Part shown: positions 1-43,306 of the stretch, one piece after another
Position numbering within the stretch: position 1 is the stretch's first letter
Layout: every line of letters begins with the position of its first letter
Origin: Brachyhypopomus gauderio
Lineage: Eukaryota; Chordata; Actinopteri; Gymnotiformes; Hypopomidae
Length of the DNA stretch: 64,000 nt
Reading direction: 5' to 3'
Assembly (NCBI RefSeq): GCF_052324685.1
Contig: NC_135228.1
Location: forward strand, 10,938,886 to 11,002,885
Translations under genes and position numbers: made by a program
Notes under the pieces: generated by a model
The model's input: the letters and a program-made list of their open reading frames with translations, nothing else
Told to the model about the DNA's origin: nothing
Databases searched by the model: none

Positions 1-522
1 TGATGTAGTGGCAAAGGTTGGACGGTCAAAGTTTTTTCTACATGCTGACAGCAGAGCTTGAGCAGCAAACGTTCTCCAGGGCTTATTCGCAGATTTTGAG
101 TGCAAAATAGCTCAAAAAAAGAGATTACAAGCTTAGAACAATTAGCATCATACAGTTAGCATTTATTTAATTGGTGATCAGAGTGCAGAAACCACAGGAA
201 GAAAGGCCATCTTATCTTGGGGCCATTCGAACTACATTTGAGGCGATTGGAAAATCTATTCCCAGTGCCCTCCAGGTAAAAAGACAGTGATACAGACAGA
301 ATGATTAGAAATGCCATTTAAACCAGAGAATTTTCTTATCTGTCATCTATTATTTAATAAAAATGACCAGCATTGCAAAGGGCAGTTATGAAGTACAGAA
401 ATCGTTTATTTTCACATTTAGGTTATGTATATGATCAGAAAAGAAATTAAATAGAAATTTCATTATAGTCCATAACAATGTATTATGTGTGTATGACCCC
501 TACCCCTCCCCCTCCCCACCAG
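1..522 (+). other. arhgap26: arhgap26 final intron, 3' part
   Basis: This is AT-rich intronic sequence ending in a C/T-rich tract (about 497-520) and the acceptor AG at 521-522. The SH3 exon that must precede the terminal exon should end in one base of a split Val codon. I do not see it here, so it lies left of the window. Confidence 0.65.
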
Positions 523-620
523 TTCACCCATCACGGGAACCTGGCTGGCTGGAGGGCACGTTGGCCGGGCGGACGGGGTTAATACCCGAGAACTACGTGG
601 AATTCATAGCCATGGACTGA
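523..620 (+). CDS. arhgap26: arhgap26 (GRAF1) terminal coding exon, partial gene
   Basis: This is the last coding exon of a GRAF-family Rho GTPase-activating protein; the rest of the gene lies left of the window. It follows a pyrimidine-rich acceptor ending CCACCAG at 522. It opens with two bases that complete a split codon, then encodes 31 residues and a TGA at 618-620. The peptide contains [20 protein letters not shown] and then VEF, the last two strands of a GRAF-type SH3 domain, where the Trp and the PENY motif form the proline-binding surface. Known family role: BAR-PH-RhoGAP-SH3 proteins act on RhoA/Cdc42 at endocytic and adhesion membranes, and the SH3 binds FAK and dynamin. The paralogue arhgap10 has a similar tail. 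The choice of arhgap26 rests on synteny with nr3c1 and yipf5, as in human. The extra residues IAMD after VEF form a slightly extended C-terminus. Confidence 0.9.
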
Positions 621-2345
621 AATATGAACTGCCACTTCACCCAGTGTTTAGAGGACTGACGAGAGGAGGCGGGGAGGCCGCGGCGTGTTCCCAGATTCAG
701 AGCAAAGATCAAATGTTTGTGTGCGCATGTGTGAGGGCCAGAACGCCTGGCTGTTCCCCATAGCGCTTCAGTGTTTGGCCTGTATAACATCTGCGAAAGT
801 CTTCTTCAAGGAGAAAAGGGGTAGATGTGTGTGTGTACATATATACACCTGTTTTCATATACTGGGACCAAGTCACTGCTGCCGTTCCTATAGTCAAGCA
901 ACTGAGCTTTTTGTGAGGGGCCTTAAACCTGTTCTTTGCTTTTCTTTTCTTGCAAGTCTCCTCTTGCTATGAACACTGGGATTGTGGGCCTGCCTTGATT
1001 CACTTCTGGGGTGGGGCAGGCCACACCCAGTTTTCCTGTAAAGGCGGGGCCTGTGGAATGTCCCGCCTTCCACCAATCGCATCTTCCAATATTTAGGGCC
1101 ATAAACAGAAACTTGCTCTCTGTGTAAAGGGTTGTATTTAAGTTTGATAAACCTCCGCCTCCTCTAAGCAAACTTGTAAAAAGGGTAAAATGTTCAATGA
1201 GTCTTAATGTGAATGGAACTGTGTAGTGATATATATGCTGCGATTATTTATGATTCCTTCACTCAGTTGAGGTCCATGCTCTCCTGGAGTGTATTAACAC
1301 TGTAAATAATAGTTGATAAGGTCAAATTTTTACATAAAATTTTATATTTTGTACTGCCTTACTAACTTAATTTTTTGGCATCACACTTGCTCTTTTTACA
1401 TAAAAAAAACAAATATATATATAAAAAGATTTTGGAGCTTTCAGTTGCTTTGAAAATTGAATACAATGAATCCAGATAAATTACCTTCAGGTCATTAAAG
1501 GTCTATGATGAAATTCTAAGCGATGGTGTATTCGTTTGTTTGTGGTCGCCTAACCTTTCTGTCTGGCACTGGGGTTTCTCAGAATGGAAGCTTTCCGTCT
1601 GCTTATTGTGGGTGTTGGAATACACCTCAGGGGCTGTTGGCAGGACCCAAACCAAATTAGGAGGCTTCAGCCACGATGGCATGGCAGACTTCTGCAGATC
1701 TCACAGGGAAGAGAGGCAGGGCCTCCTTGATTCTGCCAGCCTTTTTCTGCCGATGTGGGCATTGTGTCTCACGGAGCAGAGCAGGCTGGGAACCGCAGTG
1801 ATATAAACACTATCAAGACTGTAGCAATGTATGCAGACGCAAGTCGCAAGAGCCTTCGCAGATGCTCCCTTGAAGGAACCTTCATGATGGATATCAGAAG
1901 GTTGGCAGCGCAAGACCAGCTTCGGATCGTCTCCCGCTGACTAGCTTCACGTGGTTTTACCTGTAAGTACTGTACTGTGGGAACCAAGCCAAGCATGACC
2001 CTGCTGGGACTTCGATCCCGTCAGGAGGACGTACATCAGCACTGTGTATGTGGTGTCAGACCCATGCACTCTATTCGGTGGACGCCGACAGCCACGAGCA
2101 CCAGCAGCAGGGAGGAGACGCCACCCGTCAGCCCAGATCGGTGAAGCGGTTTCGGCTTTAGGGTCTCAGACCTCGGGAGCAGGACATCGAGAACAGAGCA
2201 CACCTGATGTAGCTCAAACGCAGGACACCGAAAACAGGACATCATCCTGCAACCTTTTCCAGTTCCAATAATTTAGCCCTTACTAGTTTAATTCACTTGT
2301 TGATACCTTTAATAAACATGTAATAAATTTACATAAATTCAGAAT
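621..2345 (+). other. arhgap26: arhgap26 3' UTR, end inferred
   Basis: Non-coding sequence follows the arhgap26 stop. Candidate polyadenylation signals on the + strand are ATTAAA near 1493 and a pair of AATAAA hexamers at 2311 and 2322. I chose the pair as the distal end. The short open frames in this stretch resemble nothing I recognise. The true 3' end needs transcript evidence. Confidence 0.4.
2311..2327 (+). terminator. candidate arhgap26 polyadenylation signals
   Basis: Two AATAAA hexamers lie 11 bases apart (2311-2316 and 2322-2327) in an AT-rich context downstream of the arhgap26 stop codon. They are motif matches only; cleavage would be expected 10-30 bases further on. Confidence 0.4.
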
Positions 2346-3152
2346 TATATGCAAGAATGTTCTATAAATTAATTTTGACCTACTTTTAATGACTATGGTC
2401 TTTTTTAAAAAACAAATGGCAAGATGTGCTGGTGCCAATGTAGACCAATGGAGAGAAAGGATCTGCCCTTCACCGTAATTCTACCCAAACAGACATGAGA
2501 AAATTGGGTCAGAAAAGGTCACATACTAATCCCACACATGGCAAACACTGAACAGGAAAAACAACACCACCCTCCCACACAAAATTACTTTGTGTAGAAC
2601 ATTTAATCAAATTGGTGTAAAGATTGACACTGACTACTTAAGTGTAATACAAAACTATTTTGTTTTAAAACAGACATTATTCTTTACGCTGGATTACGTT
2701 TACATAAATGAAACACAAACAAAACAGACTTCAATATAAGCCATATACAAGTGAAATATAATCGGCCCTTAATTTTTAAAGATAATATTTGCATGGATTT
2801 TGTACAAAATAGACGTTCTTAGACCAGTATTAGGGTAGTGCAAATTCCCAAACTCTGGTAGATTATTTTCACACAGTTTTATCACACTCCCAACCCCATT
2901 TTTTTTCCTTTTGAAGTAACTTGATTTTCACAGCAGTACACATTAGACCAAATCCTTAGAACTTTACAAAAGAAATAGAAAAGGAGATAAAACGATACAT
3001 TCTAGACGTACGTGGGATAGTAAGTGCTACTGTAAAATGTAACTGCTTTAAAACACCAGTTGTTTGTTTTGTAATCTGTGTTGCTTTGGTCGTTCTTTCA
3101 CACTATGAAACACCAGCCCCGCCTCCCGCTCTACTTTAAATCCCAAACTGTG
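2346..3152. other. short intergenic gap between converging genes
   Basis: This AT-rich stretch lies between the inferred ends of arhgap26 (+) and nr3c1 (-). I see no coding potential or recognisable repeat. Because both ends are inferred, part of it may belong to either 3' UTR. Confidence 0.35.
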
Positions 3153-3172
3153 TTTATTTTTTTAACACAGTG

Positions 3173-3214
<42 letters not shown>

Positions 3215-3304
3215 TTTCTACGGATTTATAGAATTTCTATTTACATATACATTTACAAGTCAAATATTATAAGTATTTAAAAAGTAAATGTGCAATACTT
3301 TATT
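3153..3304 (-). terminator. candidate nr3c1 polyadenylation signals
   Basis: On the minus strand AATAAA occurs at 3299-3304 and again at 3153-3158, about 2.7 and 2.8 kb after the nr3c1 stop codon. That UTR length is plausible for a vertebrate glucocorticoid receptor. These are motif-based candidates; I cannot say which is used. Confidence 0.4.
3175..3210. repeat. (CT)n microsatellite in nr3c1 3' region
   Basis: About 18 uninterrupted CT units, which read GA on the nr3c1 strand. They lie between the two candidate nr3c1 polyadenylation signals. Confidence 0.95.
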
Positions 3305-4305
3305 TGTTTTCTTTTTTTTTACAAAATACCAACAAAAAATAATAAAAGTGTCATACGCAATACAATTTTCTATAGTAAAGCGATTCAAATATGAAATAGA
3401 ACTTTAATATACTTCAAATTAGTGAAGGATTCCAGACAATTCAGTTTTCTCGAGTGGCTGTTGGATTAAGTTTTCCTGAATTCAAATACTTCTTATGGCT
3501 CACTGTCTCCCTTTAGCAAGGCCTACTGTGAATTAACAGAACAGAACAAAAGACACAACTTACAAAGCCCATTAACGATTTTGTCCATTCAAAATCTACA
3601 CAAAACATTCTTGTCCATCTATGTGCTAGTACGGCGTACGCTGCGAACCAGGCAGTATACCAAAAGCATGTGTCTTTTAGGACGAATGAAGGCGGCTCGA
3701 AAGAGCATGACACAGCGGCTCGGGCCTTGAGAACGCACCTTGCCCTTGGTCGACGCAGCCCTGGGGAAACGGTGCTAGATCGTGCGAAGATGGTGAACAG
3801 TGTCAACGCTGTTTTGTTCATATTTTCTTTTAAACTTTAGAAGTTAACCCACTGGTTCAAATGCGATACGGAGTATGGCAGAGCTGACATAAGGAACACA
3901 CGGAACTGACAGTGACAAGCTAATGACAACCGTTAGCGACCAAAGATCGCCTCAGGTCAGTCGCACCTTGTCGCCTGTGTGTATTTACACCTGAAAACGC
4001 CAAACACTAATGACACGCATGTATTCTGCACTTGCGCTAAAGAAGACTCCAGAGAAAAATGTCTCCTTCCTGAAGATGCAGGTTTCATAAAACGATTATA
4101 ATGAGTTTTAAGCCTCCCGCCTCCTCGAGTGCCTCCTTTCCATCAAATTGCATATAGTAACGTCAAGTTAACGACACGTGCTTCACCTGTTCTGTACTAC
4201 ATTGCCTGGAGTAAAACACAATGTTTGCTTAGCACACTGCCTCGGCACACCAACACAATCACATAATGCGACATTATGTAGATGAGCTTAAAATAAATTA
4301 AAAGT

Positions 4306-4338
4306 AAAAAAAAAAAAAAAAAAACAAAAAAAAAAAAA
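4306..4338. repeat. A-rich homopolymer tract
   Basis: A run of A broken by one C lies inside the inferred nr3c1 3' UTR and reads as a T-run on the transcribed strand. Confidence 0.9.
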
Positions 4339-5971
4339 CAGTCATCATGCCAAATTTAGAATGAACAGCCAATCAGAAATGTCCCTCAAGGTCGACCGTC
4401 GAACGGTGATATGCACTTGCGTTCATTAAATGGACTGCATCAAATGCACTAGGGTCTTAAAAACGAAACTAACAGGTACATTATAACAGGTACGTAATGA
4501 AGTGCTCAGAGTTTGAAAACAATTCTTTTGGAATTCAATCTTTTAAAATTATTATTTGTATGCGCACAAGCTGTATCGGTCATGTCATTTACACAGACTC
4601 AAGACGAAGCTAGTAAGTGCATTTGAGGAAAGGGAATTTTTCTTCACAAAGAAATGTGTCAGTCACTTAGTAGGAAAAAAAAGCATTCTAAAATAATTTC
4701 TAGCACTAAGAATCAATGAACACAGTCCACTCCAGTCCTGAACAGAGCTCAGTAAAACACTCATGGGAGAACCGATCTGTCTCGGTCCAAAACCAGATCC
4801 AATGGTAATTTTCCATACTGGCACCACAGGTGTTTCACAGGAGATCCTACTGGATAGTACCGTGCTATCCTGCTGCCCCTCACCTGTGCCCCCATCCGCG
4901 CCCCTGCCTTTCAATCGTACAGGAAACAGCCTTGTGGGCTTGTTCCTGAAAGCTGGGGCCTTATAGGACAGTTGGTGCGAGGTCGACGACAGCAGCTGTG
5001 TGGTGGGTCAAGTGGGAACTCTTTTCCTTTCCGGATTCGCTTCAGTTGCCTGTCGCAGTCAAGAGCGATAAAACGTTTTCGGTGTGCTTTTTGAGAAGGA
5101 GAAATCTTACTTTCCTTTCTTGTTTCTGAAAGGAAACGGCCTGCAGGATTAGTGCTCCATCTGATTAATGCTGCTGTTATCCCACAACCACCCTCCCGTT
5201 CCCCACACCCCCGTCTGGAAAGTCAAAACCATGAAGCATGAATTTTGCTTGTGGAGAAGCCGACAGCAATTCCAAACCGCAACACGTTTGTTTTCGGTGG
5301 GGTGAGGGTGCTGGGGGCGGCCCTGGTCGCCGCGGAAGAGGGCAGGATGAGGGCCGCGGTGTTACCTCAAACAAAAGCTTGTTCTCCTTCAGCACCCCGG
5401 AAGGCTGCCCAGTTTGCCCAGAAGCAAACCAACGCAGTGGCTTTGAGAAACTCTGAAAGTGGAAAAGGGGTCGTGGCTGCAACAAGACACCAACACAAAC
5501 AGCGCACATGCCATTTACTTGCACCGGACAGAGGAATAGCTGTTTTTTTTTGTTTGTTTTTTTTTTTTAAAGGCACATTTTCCCTTTTCTGATATACCTT
5601 GGTAAACAACGTAGCAGTGTACATGCAAATAAATCAATAGAAAAAAAAATCTATAGAAAATATTCCATTCTTGCTGAAATCTATGAAATTGGCCTGCTCC
5701 AGTCTAGGTGGTTCAGTGGGAAACATGACAGTAAAAGGTTGAAATTGGGTTCATCCTGTTCTCAGCGTCGCCACAAACATTCATTACGGTCCTTCCTCTG
5801 TCTCTCGAGTTTCTCCCACGCTTGTTGATGCGCACACACAGCGGAACAAAAAGTCATGGTCTCACATGCTCAGTCCTCGATAGCTTAGGGCCTACTCTGG
5901 GAGGGAGGGGGCGTGGCTGTCCACCTGGGGGCGGGGCTCATGGTGCGCTAAGGCGTTGCCTTTGTCGGCTG

Positions 5972-37117
<31,146 letters not shown>

Positions 37118-37126
37118 CTCTCCAAG

Positions 37127-38036
37127 CTGCGGATTAAATATAACGAGCATAAAATTCTCCCACCAGCAAACCAAAAAAGGTTCTTTAGAAAGTACATCTG
37201 CAAAATCATTTTAAAGCCTTCTCTGTGCGAGTTTATAAAGAAACACCACACTAAAACACCAAACTGTCCTAAAGAGCCCCTTACAGAAAAAAGCCTTTCT
37301 AGATTTGCCGTGTTGAAAATAAATTTTAAAACTTCACACCTAACCTAAGCATTTAAAAAATATATATAACCTATATCTAGCTGCTATACTTTATTTGGGA
37401 TCTGTTAAGAGTTCATATAAGCGATGCCATGTGGTTGGAGGTTTACAAACACGTCTTTATGGACGCTCCCGTGTGCCACAAAGTGCGTGTCTCCACCAGG
37501 AGACTGTAGAGACCATGAGAGACACTGGAGGACGTCCACAGTAAACCCCCCCCCTGAGCCCACGGGGAGCCTCTTACCACAGTAGTGCAACCTGTTGGTT
37601 GTCTATAGCTACTACACCGAAAACCAAAGCAATAAAACTAAGCGCGGATTAACTTCGTTGGGAGAGATGGAGAATACGTAAAACAAATAATCACAAGGCC
37701 TACCTCAACTTATTAGCCGGCAACTGACATCTGTTTGGGGGTTGTTGTTGTTTTTGTTTGTTTGTTTATTACTTAAAGCGGGTTGTTGCGGGGAACAAAG
37801 GGCAGTCTTCCAAGCAATAGCCTAACTTGATAGCTAACTAGATAACTTATGTGAATAGTCATTTAGCATAATGGAGTAGGTAATTGGAGATATAACTGCT
37901 ATTAAACAGATAAGTGATTTTATGGTTGAGTAAAGATATTCACGCCTCTGTCTAAACGTCTTCAGTGGAGTACTAGTGTCGACTTTTATAAACCACACGC
38001 AAATAAAAATGAATAAAAGAATTAAGATATGCTTAC
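37127..38036 (-). other. nr3c1: nr3c1 intron 1, proposed
   Basis: The 910-nt interval between the exon 2 acceptor (ATCCGCAG, 37127-37134) and a good donor (CATAG|GTAAGC, GT at 38035-38036). It contains no repeat of note. The intron is inferred from splice motifs only. Confidence 0.6.
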
Positions 38037-38400
38037 CTATGTGAAAATCACGAAGCAAGCATGTTCATTGCCAAGCTGTCGGTTGATAATGTCACTGTAA
38101 AAACCCAGAAGGATTTTCCACCTCAAGTCCGTCAGTTCTGCCGACTTCCCCCGCTTGTTTGTATCGCAGGCTCGTCGCCGTTTTTCACCACCAGCTCCGG
38201 TGTTTTCACATTCGTTTCCTTAAAACACAGACCCGCAACCATCCAGCTAAGCCTTAAAAAAACGACGGAAATTAGGAAATTAAAAGAAATTTTTAAAAGC
38301 CCAGTCGTCGAGACGCGAACGTCCGCCTGTTTTGAGACGTTTCGCCCCGGTAAAGACAGCCCCGCACTGCCCGCCTATGGAGAATAACGTTAGCTTAGCG
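38037..38400 (-). other. nr3c1: nr3c1 non-coding exon 1 (5' UTR), 5' end uncertain
   Basis: The proposed first exon ends at 38037 before a GTAAGC donor and extends into a CpG-rich region. On the minus strand it carries short upstream frames: an ATG at 38242 for 36 codons, an ATG at 38211 followed directly by TGA, and an ATG at 38068 for six codons (MNMLAS). None is in frame with, or overlaps, the receptor start. Vertebrate nr3c1 genes usually use several alternative first exons, so others may lie upstream. Confidence 0.55.
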
Positions 38401-38640
38401 CGCTAGGCTGTCAGAGGCGGAATCGCCAACGTTACATAAGCGGCTCGTCAGCCGGAGAGGCGGCCAGCAGCCCGTGATCCGCGCCCGGTGTTGGCTCAGC
38501 TAGCCGCCGTTAGCACTCGGTACCGGAGCGGTGAACGCCCCTCCGAACAACTACACGACTCCTGCCAATGGGCTGAAGCGGGCAGAAAACTCCGCAACGT
38601 ATCACTTGCAGTGTAAACTATTACAAAGGTTATTCGTGTC
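38380..38640 (-). promoter_or_regulatory. nr3c1: nr3c1 CpG-island promoter, candidate
   Basis: GC-rich sequence with about 20 CpG in roughly 210 bp, well above its surroundings, sits just 5' of the proposed exon 1. A CCAAT motif is present at about 38575 (+ strand) and there is no TATA box in a sensible place. This fits the TATA-less CpG promoters of vertebrate GR genes. The transcription start is not determined. Confidence 0.55.
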
Positions 38641-41600
38641 GATTAATCGCGATTTGCCACTTAGGAGAGAGAGAAAAGTTGTCAAATTTTACTGTCTACG
38701 AGCTTAATAAAAATAATTCAGGCGGAATACACCATGTCAGCCTTGCCGTGTTTTACTGCGTATTAAACTGGACCGTGGTCGTGGCAGAGATAACGCAAAA
38801 ACCCCACATTTCAACTTGGTGTGGCAACTTGGTCGCCAACTTAAAAACATGCCGACTATCTGACTGTTCCTCCGTTAGCGTCCTACGCCACGAATTGCGC
38901 ACAATTCAAGACTTTTCTCCCCATGAAGAGTTCAGTACGCAGGACGGACGCAGCCGTGCACACTCCAATACCGGCTGACGGGCATTCAGAGTTGCAGGCA
39001 GGACCTGCAGGCTGTAAAGCAGATGGCGCAGCACAGTCTAGATAAAAGGGCGAAGGGCATGTTCACACCAACTGGAAATAAACAAGAAAGGGAAGAGCTG
39101 GTTTGGCGCAACACTGTCTTCGTTCAGCCAAAGTTTTTAAAAGACAAGTCTAATGAGATCTACTATTTCCTAGCGCAGTAGCCGTCGATTAAGTAATGCT
39201 CATAACCTCGAAAATAAATATAAAACACCTTTGCAGGAGACTTTGAACTGCTTGCTAAGAGACCTTGGCGAATTTACAGGGGAAAAAAACAGACATGCGC
39301 AGAATGGATCTGTCAATTTTGCATTCATAATCTGCGCAAGTGAGAGGCATTTAGGTAACACGATATGCGTTAACCACCGGTAACTTTCCATTATATTTCG
39401 CAATAGTTCAGCGCTGTTGTCTATTTATAGAATGAATGTATTATTTTGCATATGAATATGTCAGCATTTCTAATTGAAGTGTGCATTATAAACTAGGCCT
39501 TTTCGGATCTAAAAATCCTGGATAGCATTTAGATCAAATATCTCACCACATTTACCCCCACTTCTTTTTCACGTCATCATTTAGTAACGAGAAAAACTGT
39601 ACAGCCAAAACACACTTAATTAAATGTAAACGTGTGTGTAGTCAGTGACCATATCTGTTGCGGTACAGTGTTGTTAATGTTTCAGTCCTTCATCGATGGT
39701 CAGTTTCTGTGAGAAAATGTGAGTGAGGGGTGTTTCTAATAAACTACGCCCTAAGTGAATCATTTCAGAACGGCGTACTGGATTGCAGTTCTCTTTCGCT
39801 TCCGTTCGTTCATATGCCCAAAAGCAACGTCGCCGACACGTTGCTTTTATGCATTGACAACCATAATTAACCGCGGACCAGTGAACTCGGTCAAACCGTC
39901 TATTTGCAAGGGCGAAAAATGGCAGACTGTATTGCCACCCATGGCTGTGGGAGGAGCTATTTTCCTCTGAGAAGACAGGGAGGGTATTAGAGAGCGAGGA
40001 GACAAGGCAGATGCATCCGCCCATGCCAACGAGCTCGTTATGGGCCCGCGGGTGTGGTGCAGGCATGCGCGTGGCTAATTACGCAAGAGGAGGGCAGCGC
40101 GAGAGGAGGGCAGCGCCAGCAGTCTCTACGGGCTGGCCTGAAGGAATCACATTGTTCTTTAGACCGGCAGAGCAGCTGGAGCAAACAACGCTTCCTCAGA
40201 TCACCAGGGTCAGGATGACGGGAAACACGGAGCGTACACACCCCTTTCGCCTCCACCATGCTCCCCACCCTCCGCCCCCAATGACACCACCCGATTCACA
40301 GCGCTCGGCATTGTGGGGAATCCGATGGGAGTTGAGCCACTGGTGATTTTGTGAAACTCTGAAATCAGGTTGATGGTATTCAGTAAGAACCATGAGTATG
40401 GCCTCTGTGTCTGAAGGCCCTGTTCTCCTGTTGGTATCACTCGTGTCCTGGATGAGAACGGTGCCGTGTTCCTGCGGTCTGCTGTCGCGTTCTTCAAGGT
40501 TCCTTTGAGGAACACGTGACTTCATGCTCTCTCCAGCTTCTTCTTCACAACGAGCCGAGGGTTATTCTAGCATTGACCCATGGCATCCTATTCTTCGCCA
40601 TAAAGCTGCAGTCTTTTCACACACAAGCCTAACCCTCAACACCACAGCTGCATTTTTCTATGGTGAATAGTAAGCTGCCTTTGCCAGTGAGGGAAAAAAA
40701 ACTTTGAATTTCGACAACATGGCAAACTCATCCACTAATAGTTACTTTCCACAAATGATCAACATACATATGAATTTAAATGGAACCAATTTAAACAAAT
40801 GGAACAGGCTATTGTCAAAATATTTAAGGTGTGCAGGTTTATTTATGGCATTTTCTGAAATTGAAAGCTGACAAATTAATTTAGCAAAAAACTTACCCAG
40901 AGATATGAAATCATGAGGCACTTGTCACACTTGGCAAACGCGTTCGCTTCCTGCAGTGCCCTTTCACCTTTCCTGTGCCAGCACAAACAGCTGGCTGTGT
41001 GTAGCTCCTTCTTACCCGCAGTTCATCACAACAGCTCTGTACAAGCTGCGCAGCATCTGTTCAGCAGGGAGGGCACAGCCTTCTCGGCCAAAATGTCACG
41101 GACTACACCGGCCCAAATAATCAAGTTACTTGTCTGGCGAAGCCAGTTGGCCCGCTGTCTGGGTGACACAGCCTACTGTGCCGCGTTCCCTTTCTCATCA
41201 AGAGCTCTCGAGAAAGCTGGAATGCAACGACTTACTTCTCGGGTGCTTTTTTAAGGGAAGTGCTTCAGGCACCTGTGCTGGAGAGGCCCACGTCAATAAG
41301 AGGCCTTTTGAGCCACTGCCAGAGAAGACCGAATCCAGCCGTAGACATACTTTCACCAGGATGCATCGATGACGGATGGATCTGCTTTCCGATGCTCCAT
41401 TAGCGGATGATTCCTGCGGGGTGTACGTGAATCACATTGACCTAGTCCACACCGACACCTGTGTATTTGTGTATATTTGAAGGTATCGATTAATTAGTCA
41501 TTCATTTAGTGGCACGAAGGATAGTTTCAAGCAAGACTGAAGCAGAATTAAGGATAATTTTGAAAAGTAAAAGGAGAGTGAAGACTCTTGCAAGGTCATC

Positions 41601-43306
41601 CGTACCATTACTTTGACTTTGTTGCAATGAAAACCCTCAGAAATTACTAAAATTGTAGCGAAACTCATGAGCTTCTTCTGTGTCGGTGTGTACTCGGAGA
41701 AACAGCAAATTCCATCGCGACCCTTGTCTCCACCCTGCATTCAAGCATCAGAACCCAAAAACCAAGAACAGTTAAACAAAAAAATAGAAGAAATACATAA
41801 TCCCCTGATTTTTGCTGCATTCTTCATGGCTAGTTGACAAAAAATCTGTTACATGTTACACTGCTATACCAGCAAAATGGATTCTGTGTTTGTCTTAATT
41901 CTACTGACATTTCAAAAATGGGCTTGATTTTAATTGTGCCTGAGTGGTGTCTGATGTGTCTACCTGGCTTGCATTATATATCCTTTTATCCAGCCCACCG
42001 CTTAAACCATACAGCTCTGACTCCTTTTACCCAGAGACATACATACATATACTCTTCTACATTTTTAAGAGACAGGAAAAGAAGGTTTTGTTAAAAATAT
42101 TTGTGGAGGTGTTCAAGGTTGCTCAGGTTGCAGTTCATGATAGAGGGAAGCAGGAATAGCTTGCCTTTCGCGTAAGACGTGCTCACATCGCTTTCTGATC
42201 TAGCCGGGCCAGCTCAGCAACACGAATAACTGAAGAGAAGCCGTCACTGTGTGGGCAGTGTTGTTTTGAACACTGATGAAGAAGCACAGAGGAAATCACC
42301 AATGACGTTACACACTCGATAAAGATGCCAAGAATTTTATAATGATCATTTGAGCATATCTGCATAAAGACGTTTTTTCCCCTGCGGGAATCTGAAAAAA
42401 AAAAAATCCTGCAGTTGCAGTTGGCGTTCTGCTATGTTTTTAGGTAGGGCAAACACGTCTGTTTATCTGGAATAGGACTGCTTTTTTTGTGGGCCGAACA
42501 TAAGGCAGAATAAAAACACTTGGCAGCAATAGTTGAGTTAGTGCAGAGTTATTTGATTATACTGCCAGACTCGCTGAAGTCAGAGGTGAAGAATCCCAGA
42601 CGCTGTAAGGCACCGCGGAGCATGGTGAACTTCTGGCTACGCCGGGCTGGATCACATGTGTAAGAGTCAAGAAACGTCTCACGGAGAGATCTATGGTTCC
42701 ACATTATGTACGGCCCTGACGCCTTCCAGGTGCCAAAAATAATGCTTACCTGAGCCAAAATCGTTTACAGACAACGAGACTTTAAGGGGCGTTTAGTCTA
42801 GCAGACCATGGGACCTTCCTGTGTGTCACGAGCGGCTGCCTGCCTGTCTGCGTTCCTCGTCCTGGCACGCATAAATATAGCAGGATGTTGAGATGGCACT
42901 GAAATGTCAGATGCAGGCTGCCACTGTGCCAGTAGAAGAAGAGGGGCAGAACCCGATACAGCTCGCCGTGACTCACGTTTGAATCCAAAACAGTTAAGCG
43001 GTTAAATCGGGCTGCTGACGGTGGACCACTGGCGTGCGAGACACACAGCGGCTCTGAGCCGGACGCGTGTTCAATGTGTGGATCGGCGTGTTTGGACCGT
43101 ACAGCATCAGCGCCCCACCACTTGTCCAAGAGTCACTTGGGGAATGCACTGCCCTTAGTATCAGGTTGCAAGAACCTGTCGTGTTTTCTGATTAAGTACA
43201 TGAATAATAATCTTGCGGAGGGCTCACTAGATTTAGAGCTATGACTTTGAAGAGTAGTCGAAGAATGGGATGTTTTCATGTGAAATAATCCTTAAAAGCC
43301 CTCTTC
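38641..43306. other. intergenic, upstream of nr3c1
   Basis: No gene, transposon or long tandem repeat is recognised. Short open frames look random. Distal regulatory elements of nr3c1 could lie here, but nothing in the sequence alone lets me point to one. Confidence 0.6.

Larger units (their letters stand above)
3153..5971 (-). other. nr3c1: nr3c1 3' UTR, end inferred
   Basis: This long non-coding stretch follows the nr3c1 stop codon on the minus strand. It is AT-rich at its distal end and carries several AUUUA pentamers in the transcript sense (TAAAT on the + strand, for example near 3286, 4292 and 5630). Such pentamers are a known instability feature of GR mRNAs in mammals. An A-rich block at 4306-4338 would be a U-rich run in the RNA. 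The end is placed at the distal AATAAA. Confidence 0.5.

Noticed and set aside
182..273. Possible extra arhgap26 exon (frame with EERPSYLGAIRTTFEAIGKS, then CTCCAG|GTAAAA)
   Set aside because: The open frame ends in phase 0, but the terminal exon needs one leftover base. The phase-compatible frame has a stop and does not encode the SH3 residues that should precede HPSREPGW. The acceptor is weak.
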